A DNA stretch of 64,000 nucleotides from Longicatena caecimuris (GTDB lineage Bacteria; Bacillota_I; Bacilli_A; Erysipelotrichales; Erysipelotrichaceae). Of the stretch, positions 50,239 to 58,955 are shown piece after piece. Each line of letters starts with the position of its first letter. Position 1 is the first letter of the stretch. The stretch spans positions 31,478 through 95,477 of the forward strand of contig NZ_SMBP01000011.1 in assembly GCF_004341945.1 (NCBI RefSeq), given 5' to 3'. The notes under the pieces are model-generated. The model was given only the letters and a program-made list of their open reading frames with translations, was not told the DNA's origin and ran no database searches. The translations under genes were made by a program, and so were the position numbers.

Positions 50239-51521
50239 GCGAATTCCTCCTTCTTGTGTTCATACACACAGGTTCCATTGCAGAAGGTCTGGATGACCCA
50301 GCCTGCTGCCTCTACACCGTCAAATGGTGTGTTCTTACCTTTCGAATAAAACTTGTCTTTGTCCACCTTGTGATAGCTTTCCAGATCTACAAGGATGAAA
50401 TCAGCGTCATAGCCTACGGCTAATTTACCTTTGCGCTTTAAGCGGAAACGTTTTGCTACAGCTTCACTCATCCAATACACGAGCTGTCCTAAGGTAAAGC
50501 GTTTTTCTTCTTTCACAAATTTCGTATATAGTAAGGGGAAGGCGGTTTCTAAGGCGACGATGCCAAAGGGTGCCTCTTCCATACCTTTTTGTTTTTCTGC
50601 TTCTGCATGAGGGGCATGATCGTTAGCGATAAAATCAATCGTGCCATCCAGCAAGCCTTGGATCAGTGCTTGGCGATCTTCTTCGCTGCGCAGCGGTGGA
50701 TTCATCTTATGGTTAGGACCTTCAACATCCATCTCATTTAGCAACAAGTGATGTGTGGTTACTTCACCACTGCAATCCACACCAAGAGCTTTATATTCTT
50801 TTAAATAGGCAACACTTTCCTTCGCGCTCATATGACACACATGATAGCGACAACCGATAGCTTTCGCTAAGTCTAAATCACGTTTCATCTGCGCATATTC
50901 ACAAGCACTGGGAATCCCTAATAGATGCAGTTCTTGATTGCGAATGCCTTCATGCATACAAGCCTTTGGTCTGCGATAGCGCATATCTTCCGTATGTGCC
51001 ACGATCATACCATCTACTTCCTTGCATGCCTGCATCGCTTGTTTCATCATTTCCGCTGTTGCCACACCAACACCATCATCAGAGAAAGCATGAATGCCCA
51101 TGGCACTCAGTCCTTTCATATCTACGACTTCCTTGCTGGCTTCCCCTTTTGTGATACAAGCATATGGCAGTACATGAACAAGTGCATCCTGTTTGATTTT
51201 TGCTAAGTAGGCAGTCATCGTATCAACATTATCCGGATAAGGGATGACATTGGGCATCGCCATGATCGTTGTAAAACCACCATGGGCAGCTGCCTTGGTG
51301 CCGCTTTGAATCGTTTCCTTATGCGTATAACCCGGTTCTCGCAAATGCACATGTGCATCGATCAAACCTGGCAATACCGCATGTCCTGCGGCATCAATCA
51401 CTTCCGCCTCAGTATCATCAATATGTTCTGCTATCTGTTTGATCCCGGTTTCATCAAAAAGCATTTCTGCTTTCTTTAACTCGTTATCCAACAGCAAATA
51501 GCCATTTTTTATCAGTTTCAT
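50235..51521 (-). CDS. pyrC: Dihydroorotase
   Basis: PyrC cyclises carbamoyl-aspartate to dihydroorotate. The length is 428 residues, class I type. Zn-binding DAHVHLREPG (about 55-64) and the NDHAPH motif (about 303-308) are present, as is the HAFSDDGVG region. ATG 51521 follows AGGAGG, 10 bp after the pyrB stop; the longer frame to 51551 is not supported. Confidence 0.95.
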   Translation of the reverse strand: MKLIKNGYLLLDNELKKAEMLFDETGIKQIAEHIDDTEAEVIDAAGHAVLPGLIDAHVHLREPGYTHKETIQSGTKAAAHGGFTTIMAMPNVIPYPDNVDTMTAYLAKIKQDALVHVLPYACITKGEASKEVVDMKGLSAMGIHAFSDDGVGVATAEMMKQAMQACKEVDGMIVAHTEDMRYRRPKACMHEGIRNQELHLLGIPSACEYAQMKRDLDLAKAIGCRYHVCHMSAKESVAYLKEYKALGVDCSGEVTTHHLLLNEMDVEGPNHKMNPPLRSEEDRQALIQGLLDGTIDFIANDHAPHAEAEKQKGMEEAPFGIVALETAFPLLYTKFVKEEKRFTLGQLVYWMSEAVAKRFRLKRKGKLAVGYDADFILVDLESYHKVDKDKFYSKGKNTPFDGVEAAGWVIQTFCNGTCVYEHKKEEFA

Positions 51522-51531
51522 ATGCTTCCTC

Positions 51532-52425
51532 CTAGCGATCAAATGGCGCATAGCCTAACGCGCGTTTCACAACAGCCTTACGTACCAGCACACCATTGCT
51601 CATCTGCTGAAAGATGCGGCTGTTTTTAGCTTCTACCAAGTCACTGTCAATTTCCACACCGCGATTGACCGGTGCAGGATGCATGATAATCGCATTTGGC
51701 TTCATCATGGCCGCTCTTTCCTTTGTCAAACCATAGTTTTGCAAGTATTCTTCCTTGCTCATCTTCATGGTTTCTTGATGGCGTTCATGCTGAATGCGCA
51801 GCATCATAACAACATCTGCCCATTGCACAGCTTCATTTATATCTTTATAAGAAGCATCGGTTTCTACCCATTCCTTAGGACCGCTGAAACAAACTTCTCC
51901 GCCAAGCATGTCCATTGCTTCCTTGATGCTGTTGGCAACACGGGAATGCTTTACATCACCAATCACGGCAACCTTAATACCTTCAAAGGTATGAAATTCT
52001 TGATAGATCGTTAATAAATCCAATAAGCATTGGGTTGGATGATTCCCACAGCCATCACCTGCATTTAAGATTGGAATTTGAATATTTTCCAATTCTTTAA
52101 AGTATTCATCCTGACTATGGCGAATAACAAGCGCATCAAAGCCAATGCTTTCAAATGTCTTTACGGTATCGTATAAGGATTCTCCTTTTTCAACGCTGCT
52201 TCCCTGTGCGGTGAAGTTTTCCACGCTTGCTCCTAATTGATGCTGTGCTGATGCAAATGAGAAGTGCGTTCGTGTGCTTGGTTCAAAAAAAAGATTAGCA
52301 ATCAACGTACGACGAGGAAATTGCCAATCTGATTGGGAACACGAAAACGCTTCAGCATCATGGAGAATATCAAAAATCTCTTCTTTTGTTAAATCGCAGA
52401 TTCTTAACAAACTGTTTTTGTTCAT
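51532..52425 (-). CDS. pyrB: Aspartate carbamoyltransferase catalytic subunit
   Basis: PyrB condenses carbamoyl phosphate and aspartate. The length is 297 residues. The carbamoyl-phosphate motif FEPSTRTHFSF (about 47-57) and the HPAPVNRG segment (about 250-257) are diagnostic. No pyrI regulatory subunit is present, as usual in Firmicutes. It is the first gene of the operon, directly after the PyrR-type attenuator. Confidence 0.96.
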   Translation of the reverse strand: MNKNSLLRICDLTKEEIFDILHDAEAFSCSQSDWQFPRRTLIANLFFEPSTRTHFSFASAQHQLGASVENFTAQGSSVEKGESLYDTVKTFESIGFDALVIRHSQDEYFKELENIQIPILNAGDGCGNHPTQCLLDLLTIYQEFHTFEGIKVAVIGDVKHSRVANSIKEAMDMLGGEVCFSGPKEWVETDASYKDINEAVQWADVVMMLRIQHERHQETMKMSKEEYLQNYGLTKERAAMMKPNAIIMHPAPVNRGVEIDSDLVEAKNSRIFQQMSNGVLVRKAVVKRALGYAPFDR

Positions 52426-52445
52426 AACCTAACCTCCATGGCTTT

Positions 52446-52520
52446 AAAAAAAGCCCTTTTGCATACAAAAGGGCCTTACATCACTATCTCCAGTTATCTT
52501 TCCTTCATAACCTCTCTGGA
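52446..52520 (-). promoter_or_regulatory. PyrR-type attenuator of the pyr operon
   Basis: On the minus strand TCCAGAGAGGTT (52520-52509) matches the conserved PyrR-binding loop of anti-antiterminator hairpins. Downstream, AAGGCCCTTTTGT and GCAAAAGGGCTTTTTTT (52477-52446) form the terminator before pyrB. UMP-bound PyrR would promote termination. pyrR itself is not in the window. Confidence 0.85.
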
Positions 52521-52549
52521 TTATTTTAAAGGACCTTTTTCTATTGATA

Positions 52550-52577
52550 ATTTTACCATATATCATCAAGATTACAA
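52550..52577 (-). promoter_or_regulatory. pyr operon promoter
   Basis: On the minus strand TTGTAA (52577-52572) and TAAAAT (52555-52550), with a TG one base upstream of the -10, have a 16-bp spacer. The predicted start gives a leader of about 120 nt containing the attenuator. The rest of 52578-52793 shows nothing I can support. Confidence 0.65.
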
Positions 52578-52793
52578 GAATTTTTTTATGAAATTCATAC
52601 GCACATTAGCTCATCTTATTTCTACACTGCATTTTAAGCTTTCTGAATCACTTCCTTTTTTGATGCGTATCTTCTTAACGATACGGATATCGCATGCCCT
52701 ACCATTTCTTTCTATTATTTTTGAATGTCTTTTTATAACACAGATAGATCCTTTCCTATATGGTCTATTAAGAAACGTTCTTCCATTCCTTTA

Positions 52794-53258
52794 CTATCTT
52801 TTATTATATAGCATTTCTGTTTCATCATTTGCCAGTATCTTGTACTTTTTTTCTTGATTGGCAATAAATTGCTCACTATAGCGGAAAAATTCATGAAAAC
52901 GTGATGTAAGCTCCACATCTCGCGTCAATAAGCGATGGGCATATTCTTGTCTTATTATATCATCATGAAATTGAAATAAAAAATCATACATGAAGAAATA
53001 AGCATGCAACTCTTTTTTAGCACAAAGGCCACTCGTACTTAACAATGCCGTATAAGATAATAAAGCATCTACACATTGTTCGACACTTTGGTTTAGTGCC
53101 TGTAAATGTTTTTTGGCCTGGTTACTGCGAATATATGGATTTCTATCCCAAAAAGGCGCATGCTGCAACTGCTCTAACTGCTTTTTTAAATCATTGACAT
53201 AAAGCTTCAGCTTAGCTCCTTCTATATAAATCTTTCGCTGTATGGATGAATCCATCAT
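52794..53258 (-). CDS. Hypothetical protein downstream of exonuclease
   Basis: I do not recognise this 154-residue protein. It is probably mostly alpha-helical, with a coiled-coil-prone N-terminus (about 15-40) and aromatic-rich centre (YFFMYDFLFQFHDD). It has no signal peptide or membrane helix. It overlaps the exonuclease gene by 4 bp (ATGA), so the two are probably made together and might act on the same substrate; this is inference. Either of two adjacent ATG codons may be the start. Confidence 0.7.
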   Translation of the reverse strand: MMDSSIQRKIYIEGAKLKLYVNDLKKQLEQLQHAPFWDRNPYIRSNQAKKHLQALNQSVEQCVDALLSYTALLSTSGLCAKKELHAYFFMYDFLFQFHDDIIRQEYAHRLLTRDVELTSRFHEFFRYSEQFIANQEKKYKILANDETEMLYNKR

Positions 53259-54214
53259 GCTAACACCCGCTTTAAGATTGCTTCAACCATCGTAGCATTG
53301 CGATAATGCAGTGGATATTTTTTTACAACATCTTTTTGACGATGTAGAAAACGTAAAGATACGCTTGGCATTTCATCCTGCAAATCAATTTTCATCCATA
53401 ATTGCAATTCGTCATATGGATAACACATTTCGCCCTGGATAAACTTTTTCCGTTTCCAATGCATATGAGTTCTTGTTTCTCTGTCCTCCCAAAGTTGAAA
53501 CTGCTCTATTACTTCCGGCAATAAAGGTATCTTCACGAATTCTTTTGGATATTTTTGAAATTGCTGAATCATCATGGTCCGCAATCGTTCATTTTGTTTC
53601 CGTCGCACTTCCTGTTGTTTAGCCTCTTTACGATTTACTATATCCAAGATACGCTGAGCATTTTGTGCATTACCATCTAAATAACGTTGATAAATATACA
53701 TCAGATCTTTCGCATCATTTAATGCATTATGATCAACAGCCCCCTGAATATCATAGATCAGCTTCATATCATCCAAAGATAAGCTTGGAGAAATAATCTT
53801 ATTTTGAAATTTTACGGTTGCGGATATTTCTTTTTGTAAATCTTGAATACGATCAAACAGTGCACCATCAATATGATGAATAGCACAATTTTTCATTAAT
53901 GTTCTGCGATCATCCGGCCCACAGCTGTATAACTGAATATCGGCTAACTCACCAAAGCGTTGCAACCATGATAAAAAATGCTCTGTGACCACTTCCAAGG
54001 GCTCAGCAGCTAAAATTTCTTTATCTTTTAAATGCGTCATCTTTTTTACAACAGGTGTCAAATGGCGAAAATATCTTGGCCGTACTAATGTGTAAAACGT
54101 ATCTAACATCTGTTTTTGTCGACAAGCCACAGCACCAAAACTGATGACCGCCTGTTCAAAGCGTTTCTGATAGCGCACTGCATCAAATTCTGCATCAATA
54201 TATACTTGAATCAT
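53255..54214 (-). CDS. DEDDh-family 3'-5' exonuclease-like protein
   Basis: The 319-residue protein has an N-terminal exonuclease domain of the DnaQ/RNase T type. Motif I is IDAEFDAV (Asp6 and Glu8), motif II lies around LYSCGPDDRRTL, and motif III is DHNALNDAKDL with the His and Asp of the DEDDh class. The C-terminal 130 residues are basic, with a coiled-coil-like stretch and an unknown fold ending VEAILKRVL. DNA or RNA preference cannot be told. Confidence 0.8.
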   Translation of the reverse strand: MIQVYIDAEFDAVRYQKRFEQAVISFGAVACRQKQMLDTFYTLVRPRYFRHLTPVVKKMTHLKDKEILAAEPLEVVTEHFLSWLQRFGELADIQLYSCGPDDRRTLMKNCAIHHIDGALFDRIQDLQKEISATVKFQNKIISPSLSLDDMKLIYDIQGAVDHNALNDAKDLMYIYQRYLDGNAQNAQRILDIVNRKEAKQQEVRRKQNERLRTMMIQQFQKYPKEFVKIPLLPEVIEQFQLWEDRETRTHMHWKRKKFIQGEMCYPYDELQLWMKIDLQDEMPSVSLRFLHRQKDVVKKYPLHYRNATMVEAILKRVLA

Positions 54215-54325
54215 CTTGTTACCTCACTGTTCTTATTATAGTAAGATTTGAAACAGAAAGCAATAAAGGGCTCCCTTTTTCAGCAATTTGCCTGCGTATA
54301 TGTGAAATATGCTGGCAATTCATGG

Positions 54326-54331
54326 TAAAAT
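54326..54331 (+). promoter_or_regulatory. -10 element upstream of adenosine deaminase
   Basis: TGGTAAAAT is an extended -10 with a weak GTGAAA at -35 spacing; it lies 33 bp before the start codon. Confidence 0.45.
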
Positions 54332-54363
54332 AGAAATAGTTTTAAGAAAAAGGAGCACTGGTT

Positions 54364-55374
54364 ATGTTTACACATAAGAAAATAGACTTACATTTACACT
54401 TTGATGGTTCTTTACCCTTAGCATATGCGTATACTTTGGCAAAGCAACACCCATCCTTACAAAAACTAGATGAAAAAGCCTTTCAAAAACGGATGCAGGT
54501 AGATGCTGATTGTCATTCCCTGTACGATTATTTAGCACGTTTTGATACACCGCTGGCTTTATTACAGACACCGGAAGCGTTATACTTTGGCATGTGTGCG
54601 TGCATCGAAAACTTAGCTAATCAAGGTCTTATCTATGCTGAAATCCGCTTTGCTCCACAACAGCATACGCGAGGTGGTTTATCACAACAGCGTGTAGTTG
54701 AAATCTTATTGCAGGCACGAAAAGATTGTGCCTTGCGCTTTTCGCAACTTAAAGTAAATTTCATTTTATGTATGATGGTACTTGGTGAAGAATCGCTAAC
54801 ACATCAGGCGAATGTAGAAACTGTGCATTTATGTCACCGCTATCTTAAGGATGGCGTCGTTGCCCTTGATTTAGCCGGTGCAGAAGGGTTAGCCCCGATG
54901 ATAGATTTCAAACAATTATTTGCTTTGGCACGCTCTTATCAAATTCCCTTGACCATTCATGCTGGTGAAAGTTATGGTCCAGAAAACATTAAAACCGCCA
55001 TTGCCTTTGGAGCATCAAGGATTGGGCATGGGACAAGTGCCTTGCAAGATGAAGAAGTCATGGCTTTATTAAGAGATCAACAAATACCGCTAGAAGTCTG
55101 TATTACCAGTAATGTACAATGTGAAGTCACAGCATCGTATGAGGCACATCCTATTCATCAATATCTCTCCTATGGCATTCCTATCACAATCAATACCGAT
55201 AATATGACCATTTCACATACCGACCTAGATAAAGAATATGCTTATCTGATAAAGTACCAAAATTTTCAGGAAGAAGATTTAGCTGCCTGTCTGTCAACTT
55301 CGCTGCAAGCTGCCTTTTTAAGTGAACATGAAAAGAATGAATTGCGTAACCTTTTGCAAAAGGAGTCTTTGTGA
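54364..55374 (+). CDS. add: Adenosine deaminase
   Basis: It deaminates adenosine to inosine for purine salvage. The length is 336 residues. Zn and substrate motifs are DLHLHFDGSLP (8-18), TIHAGESYGP (about 198-207), SRIGHGTS (about 218-225) and TINTDNMTIS near 280. The ATG follows AAAAAGGAG. Its TGA stop overlaps the ATG of a small downstream reading frame. It is a single-promoter unit convergent with the acetyltransferase gene. Confidence 0.95.
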   Translation: MFTHKKIDLHLHFDGSLPLAYAYTLAKQHPSLQKLDEKAFQKRMQVDADCHSLYDYLARFDTPLALLQTPEALYFGMCACIENLANQGLIYAEIRFAPQQHTRGGLSQQRVVEILLQARKDCALRFSQLKVNFILCMMVLGEESLTHQANVETVHLCHRYLKDGVVALDLAGAEGLAPMIDFKQLFALARSYQIPLTIHAGESYGPENIKTAIAFGASRIGHGTSALQDEEVMALLRDQQIPLEVCITSNVQCEVTASYEAHPIHQYLSYGIPITINTDNMTISHTDLDKEYAYLIKYQNFQEEDLAACLSTSLQAAFLSEHEKNELRNLLQKESL

Positions 55375-55469
55375 TGCTAAAAGAATATACCTTTTTGGCA
55401 TGGTTTACTTGCCTTTTCATTCTTATCCTTTTAAAAGCTGTTATGCTACTAGAAACAAAGCATTCGTAA
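55374..55469 (+). CDS. Small single-helix membrane peptide (31 aa)
   Basis: A 31-codon frame, starting MLKEYTFLAW and ending LETKHS, is translationally coupled to add (TGATG overlap). It has a perfectly placed AAAAGGAG 8 bases upstream inside the add tail. Residues 7-26 form one hydrophobic helix with a Lys at each end. No homologue is recognised. The strong ribosome site and the spaced charge pattern argue for a real gene, though the size makes chance possible. Confidence 0.55.
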   Translation: MLKEYTFLAWFTCLFILILLKAVMLLETKHS

Positions 55470-55568
55470 CGCATAACGATTAGTATACTCTTGAAAAGAT
55501 AAAAGGTGAAGTTAGCGGCTATGCGAAAACGCTAAAATAAGAAGATCGTACCTATTGTATTCTGAAAA

Positions 55569-55605
55569 GAACCCTTTTCGTTTGGTTATCCAAACGTTAG
55601 GGTTC
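55569..55605. terminator. Hairpin between convergent add unit and acetyltransferase
   Basis: GAACCC...CGTTTGG-TTAT-CCAAACG...GGGTTC forms a two-part stem. A T-rich tail follows on the minus strand (TTCTTTTC), so it most likely ends the acetyltransferase transcript. Confidence 0.6.
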
Positions 55606-55650
55606 ACTTCCTTACTTAAGATACTATCTTCTTTTTTTCTTATCTTTTGT

Positions 55651-56184
55651 TCACCGTTTATGAATATATGGATTTTCGGCACAGTACACAAAATGGCACA
55701 TATCCATATGGTAATACTGCTTAACGATAACGCCGGTTTTTATCATGCCGTTACGTTCTGCAACCTTGATAGATGCCGCATTATTATCGCGAATGATAGA
55801 AAAGACCCAAGGGGCATGAAGTTTGGTAAACGCATATTCCTTCACTGCTTTCGCTGCTTCAATCGCATACCCTTGATGCCAATATGCTCGCTGTAGCAGA
55901 TAGCCGATTTCAAGTAGCTTTCGACCATCGATTTCTTGTATTGTTAAACCACACTGTCCTATGAAATTACCATCATGTTTCCTAATCAACGCCCATAAAC
56001 CGAAACCATCTTCATCATAACGAGCTAACTGGCGCTGTAGCCACGCTTCCACTTCTTCATCACTAAATGCATGCGCATAAGCATACATGGCGACTTCATC
56101 CTGCAATGTTTTCTTCAAATTATCCATATCATCGTAACACAACTTACGAAATACTAAGCGATTTGTTTCTAAGATGTTATCCAT
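55651..56184 (-). CDS. GNAT acetyltransferase (RimJ/RimL type)
   Basis: This 177-residue N-acetyltransferase has a LETNRLVFRKL start (5-15), FIGQCGLTIQEIDG, the acetyl-CoA site QRAYWHQGYAIEAAKAV (about 97-113) and the DNNAASIKVAERNGM block (about 132-146). The target could be a ribosomal protein, other N-terminus or small molecule; it cannot be read from sequence. It overlaps the upstream phosphoesterase gene by 8 bp. Confidence 0.88.
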   Translation of the reverse strand: MDNILETNRLVFRKLCYDDMDNLKKTLQDEVAMYAYAHAFSDEEVEAWLQRQLARYDEDGFGLWALIRKHDGNFIGQCGLTIQEIDGRKLLEIGYLLQRAYWHQGYAIEAAKAVKEYAFTKLHAPWVFSIIRDNNAASIKVAERNGMIKTGVIVKQYYHMDMCHFVYCAENPYIHKR

Positions 56185-57019
56185 GAGACAATACGACCGT
56201 AATCAAATGCGGATGATTATGAATGCGCAAAGGGAACTTACTATTTCCCAATCCACGGCTGACAACTAACACACTGTCTTTTCCATGATACAATCCATCA
56301 CAATAAGTAGGTTTCCATCCTTGATGAGGAGAAAATAATCCCTGTCGATGACCGATTCCTATTTGACCGCCATGGGCATGACCACTAAAAATCAAATGAT
56401 AGCCACAAGCTTCATACCAAGGAAAATATTCCGGACGATGACTTAATAAAATCGTAAAATCATCTTTAACCGCTTTGCGCAGTTCAACCAAAGTTCGTGC
56501 AAATTGCGAAGAACTATCCTCATAAAAATATGGGTCTTTCACACCTACGATAGCCATTGTATCGTCATCCTTTGATAAATAAGCTATGCGATTATCCAAA
56601 ATCTTAACGCCTTGTTTTCGCAAATATGCAACCAGTGTTAAATAAATAGGACTATTCGCCTCATGATTTCCCGGTACATAATACACAGGAGCCATACGTA
56701 CAATTTCCTGAATGAGGGCTTTCATAGGTCTAAGGTTTGTTTCCTTGCTTCTTGCTCCATCAATTAAATCACCGGTAATTACAATGATATCTGCATGTGC
56801 AAACTGTATTTCTTTTAACAGTTTTTTCTGGTAATGTCCAAAGCTGGTATTATGCAAATCAGAGATATGCAATATGCGACAGCCATGAAACGCATTCGGT
56901 ACCTTTTTATTCTGATACACAAAGGTTTCACAATCTAAGGTATGATTTTCATGATAGCTCCACCAAATGCCCCCTGTACACATTGCCCCTGCTAAAAAGG
57001 CCTTTGTTTTATTTTTCAT
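56177..57019 (-). CDS. Membrane-associated metallophosphoesterase (YkuE/YaeI-like)
   Basis: The 280-residue calcineurin-like phosphoesterase has a short N-terminal hydrophobic anchor or signal (about 6-22). Metal motifs in order are ISDLHNTSFG, VITGDLIDG, PGNHEAN, LSHRPEY and FSGHAHGGQIG. The family includes phosphodiesterases acting at the membrane surface; the substrate here is unknown. ATG 57019 follows GAGGTG; the GTG at 57028 overlaps it. It forms an operon with the GNAT gene. Confidence 0.88.
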   Translation of the reverse strand: MKNKTKAFLAGAMCTGGIWWSYHENHTLDCETFVYQNKKVPNAFHGCRILHISDLHNTSFGHYQKKLLKEIQFAHADIIVITGDLIDGARSKETNLRPMKALIQEIVRMAPVYYVPGNHEANSPIYLTLVAYLRKQGVKILDNRIAYLSKDDDTMAIVGVKDPYFYEDSSSQFARTLVELRKAVKDDFTILLSHRPEYFPWYEACGYHLIFSGHAHGGQIGIGHRQGLFSPHQGWKPTYCDGLYHGKDSVLVVSRGLGNSKFPLRIHNHPHLITVVLSHG

Positions 57020-57102
57020 ATGTTTCACCTCACATAGGATTTCTATGTAAAATTATACCACCTTTTTCTGTCTTTTCCTATTCTTTTCCTTAATAGCTAT
57101 GC

Positions 57103-57108
57103 TATAAT
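57103..57108 (+). promoter_or_regulatory. Extended -10 of PfkB kinase gene
   Basis: TGCTATAAT gives a perfect extended -10, 40 bp before the ATG, with no clear -35. It resembles the rqcH promoter. Confidence 0.6.
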
Positions 57109-57148
57109 ACTTACACGAATAAGCATAGAAAAGTAAAGGGAGATTTTC

Positions 57149-58084
57149 ATGAAAGAAACGCATATCGGAATCATTGGTTCCTGTGTCTGTGATGTCATCC
57201 TGACATTACCTAAACTTCCCACAACAGCACAAGATGTACATCTGTATACCCAAACGATGCGATTAGGTGGTTGTGCATACAACGCTGCGCAAGTGTTACA
57301 AGTACTCCAACAACCCTATGTATTGTTTTCGCCTGTGGGCAAAGGAATTTATGGAGATTATGTACGTACTCATCTGCATGATAACCATATGCATTCCATA
57401 ATCGAAGATGTTGAAGACGAAAACGGCTGTTGTTATTGCTTAGTTGAGGATAGTGGTGAACGTACCTTTTTATCCTTACATGGCTGTGAATATCGCTTTC
57501 AGAAAGCTTGGTTCACAAGACTGAATGCCTATACCTTTGACAGTGTATATATTTGCGGTTTAGAAATAGAGGAAGATAGTGGTCGTTATATTTTAGAATG
57601 GCTCCAACAACACCCTGAAGTGACTATCTATTTTGCCCCTGGGCCACGAATTTGTAAAATACCGTCAGAGCGCATGCAGGCATTGTTACGCATGCATGCC
57701 TTACTTCATATCAATGAAGAAGAAGCACTATCCTATACCCATTCAACAAGCATTCAACAAGCTGCCACAATGCTTTATGCCCAAAGTCATGCACCAATCA
57801 TCATTACATTAGGAGCGAATGGTGTTTATTTCTATGATGGCATGCAAGCATTCACCATTCCTTCCCCAAGTGTACAAGTAAAAGATACGATTGGAGCCGG
57901 TGATACCCATATAGGAGCTTTGCTTGCCCTAAGACACATGAAAAAGGATTGGCCAACTGCCCTTTTCTATGCCAATCAGCTAGCTGCAAAAGTTGTTTCG
58001 CATGTAGGTGCTGACTTACGCAAAGAAGATGTAACAGACTTATTCCCTCACATAAAATCTTTACGTAATTGTTGGAAACCATGA
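57149..58084 (+). CDS. PfkB-family carbohydrate kinase
   Basis: This 311-residue ribokinase-like sugar or nucleoside kinase has the GGCAYNAAQVL motif near the N-terminus (PfkB signature 1, about 40-50) and DTIGAGDTHIGALLA (signature 2, about 246-260) with the catalytic Asp. Cysteines are frequent in the first half (GSCVCD, GCCYC). The substrate is not assignable. Its 3' end overlaps the convergent CnaB protein gene by 37 bp. Confidence 0.87.
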   Translation: MKETHIGIIGSCVCDVILTLPKLPTTAQDVHLYTQTMRLGGCAYNAAQVLQVLQQPYVLFSPVGKGIYGDYVRTHLHDNHMHSIIEDVEDENGCCYCLVEDSGERTFLSLHGCEYRFQKAWFTRLNAYTFDSVYICGLEIEEDSGRYILEWLQQHPEVTIYFAPGPRICKIPSERMQALLRMHALLHINEEEALSYTHSTSIQQAATMLYAQSHAPIIITLGANGVYFYDGMQAFTIPSPSVQVKDTIGAGDTHIGALLALRHMKKDWPTALFYANQLAAKVVSHVGADLRKEDVTDLFPHIKSLRNCWKP

Positions 58085-58797
58085 TAATGTAAATACCACC
58101 AGATACTGCCACATGCAATTAAACATAAACCAAAAAATAAATAAAGCGCGTCATGTGAGGAAGAAACATTACCGCTTTTTTTCTGCAAATGGAAATAAAT
58201 ATTCTGAATCTGCTTATGATTTTTCGAAGTCATCGTGAAACGCAGACCTTCCTCATTCTCCTTATATAAATGCTCATCTAAAACGGCTAAACGATAATTA
58301 CCTAAAAAAAGATGTTCCGCCATAAACATCCCCTCTTGATTCGTTTCCCCCTGACAGCAACGCTGGTTCTGTTCATCTAACACTTGTAAAGACATTTTTG
58401 CAATGGCTTTTCCCTTTTCATCCTGTAACCATATCCGCACACTCCCTTCCATATGCGCATTACGTATTGTATCTACAACAAGTGTCTTATCCTGCTGCAA
58501 CGAAATCGCTAGTGGTTTTTCCATCATCTCATAGCCATAAGGGCTGCTTTCTTGACTCAGCACATAATCTCCTGCCGGCAATTCTGTAATTTTCCATTCT
58601 CCTTTGGCATTGGTGATAACAGCATCTTTCATAACGGCACCATATTGATATAAAGTGAAACTTGCCCCTTGTACAGGGTGTCCCTTTTCATCTAACACTT
58701 TACCTTCAACACAATATCCTTCCTCTTTTGCGGTAACCGCTGTTACCATCAAGAAGACACTCACCAATACTGACCCAATCCACTTGAATAATCTCAT
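58048..58797 (-). CDS. Membrane-anchored protein with two CnaB/SpaA-like domains
   Basis: The 249-residue protein has a signal peptide (1-23, cleavage after AVTA). Two prealbumin-like repeats follow, the first at about 28-112 (GKVLDEKGHPVQGASFTLY ... LPAGDYVLSQESSPYGY) and the second at about 116-203. A C-terminal helix (217-238) anchors it. There is no LPXTG-type motif, so it stays in the membrane rather than the wall. The role is unknown; such domains are structural in surface proteins. Its last 37 bp lie within the tail of the PfkB gene on the other strand. Confidence 0.8.
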   Translation of the reverse strand: MRLFKWIGSVLVSVFLMVTAVTAKEEGYCVEGKVLDEKGHPVQGASFTLYQYGAVMKDAVITNAKGEWKITELPAGDYVLSQESSPYGYEMMEKPLAISLQQDKTLVVDTIRNAHMEGSVRIWLQDEKGKAIAKMSLQVLDEQNQRCCQGETNQEGMFMAEHLFLGNYRLAVLDEHLYKENEEGLRFTMTSKNHKQIQNIYFHLQKKSGNVSSSHDALYLFFGLCLIACGSIWWYLHYHGFQQLRKDFM

Positions 58798-58955
58798 ATG
58801 CTCACCTCATGACAGTGTATGAATCAAAGCAATGAAAAAAAACCTTTTTCATCTAAAAACATCCTTTGTTTCCTCTCTTCATGTCGATGCTTCTAGGCAA
58901 TCATTGAGATGAATATGCACATGTTACATATAGTATAAGGAAAGGAGATGAAAGA

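Noticed and set aside
52438..52857. 139-codon plus-strand frame over the pyr leader
   Set aside because: It is antisense to the PyrR-type terminator and promoter, starts inside the hairpin and has no ribosome site; hydrophobicity comes from T-rich DNA.
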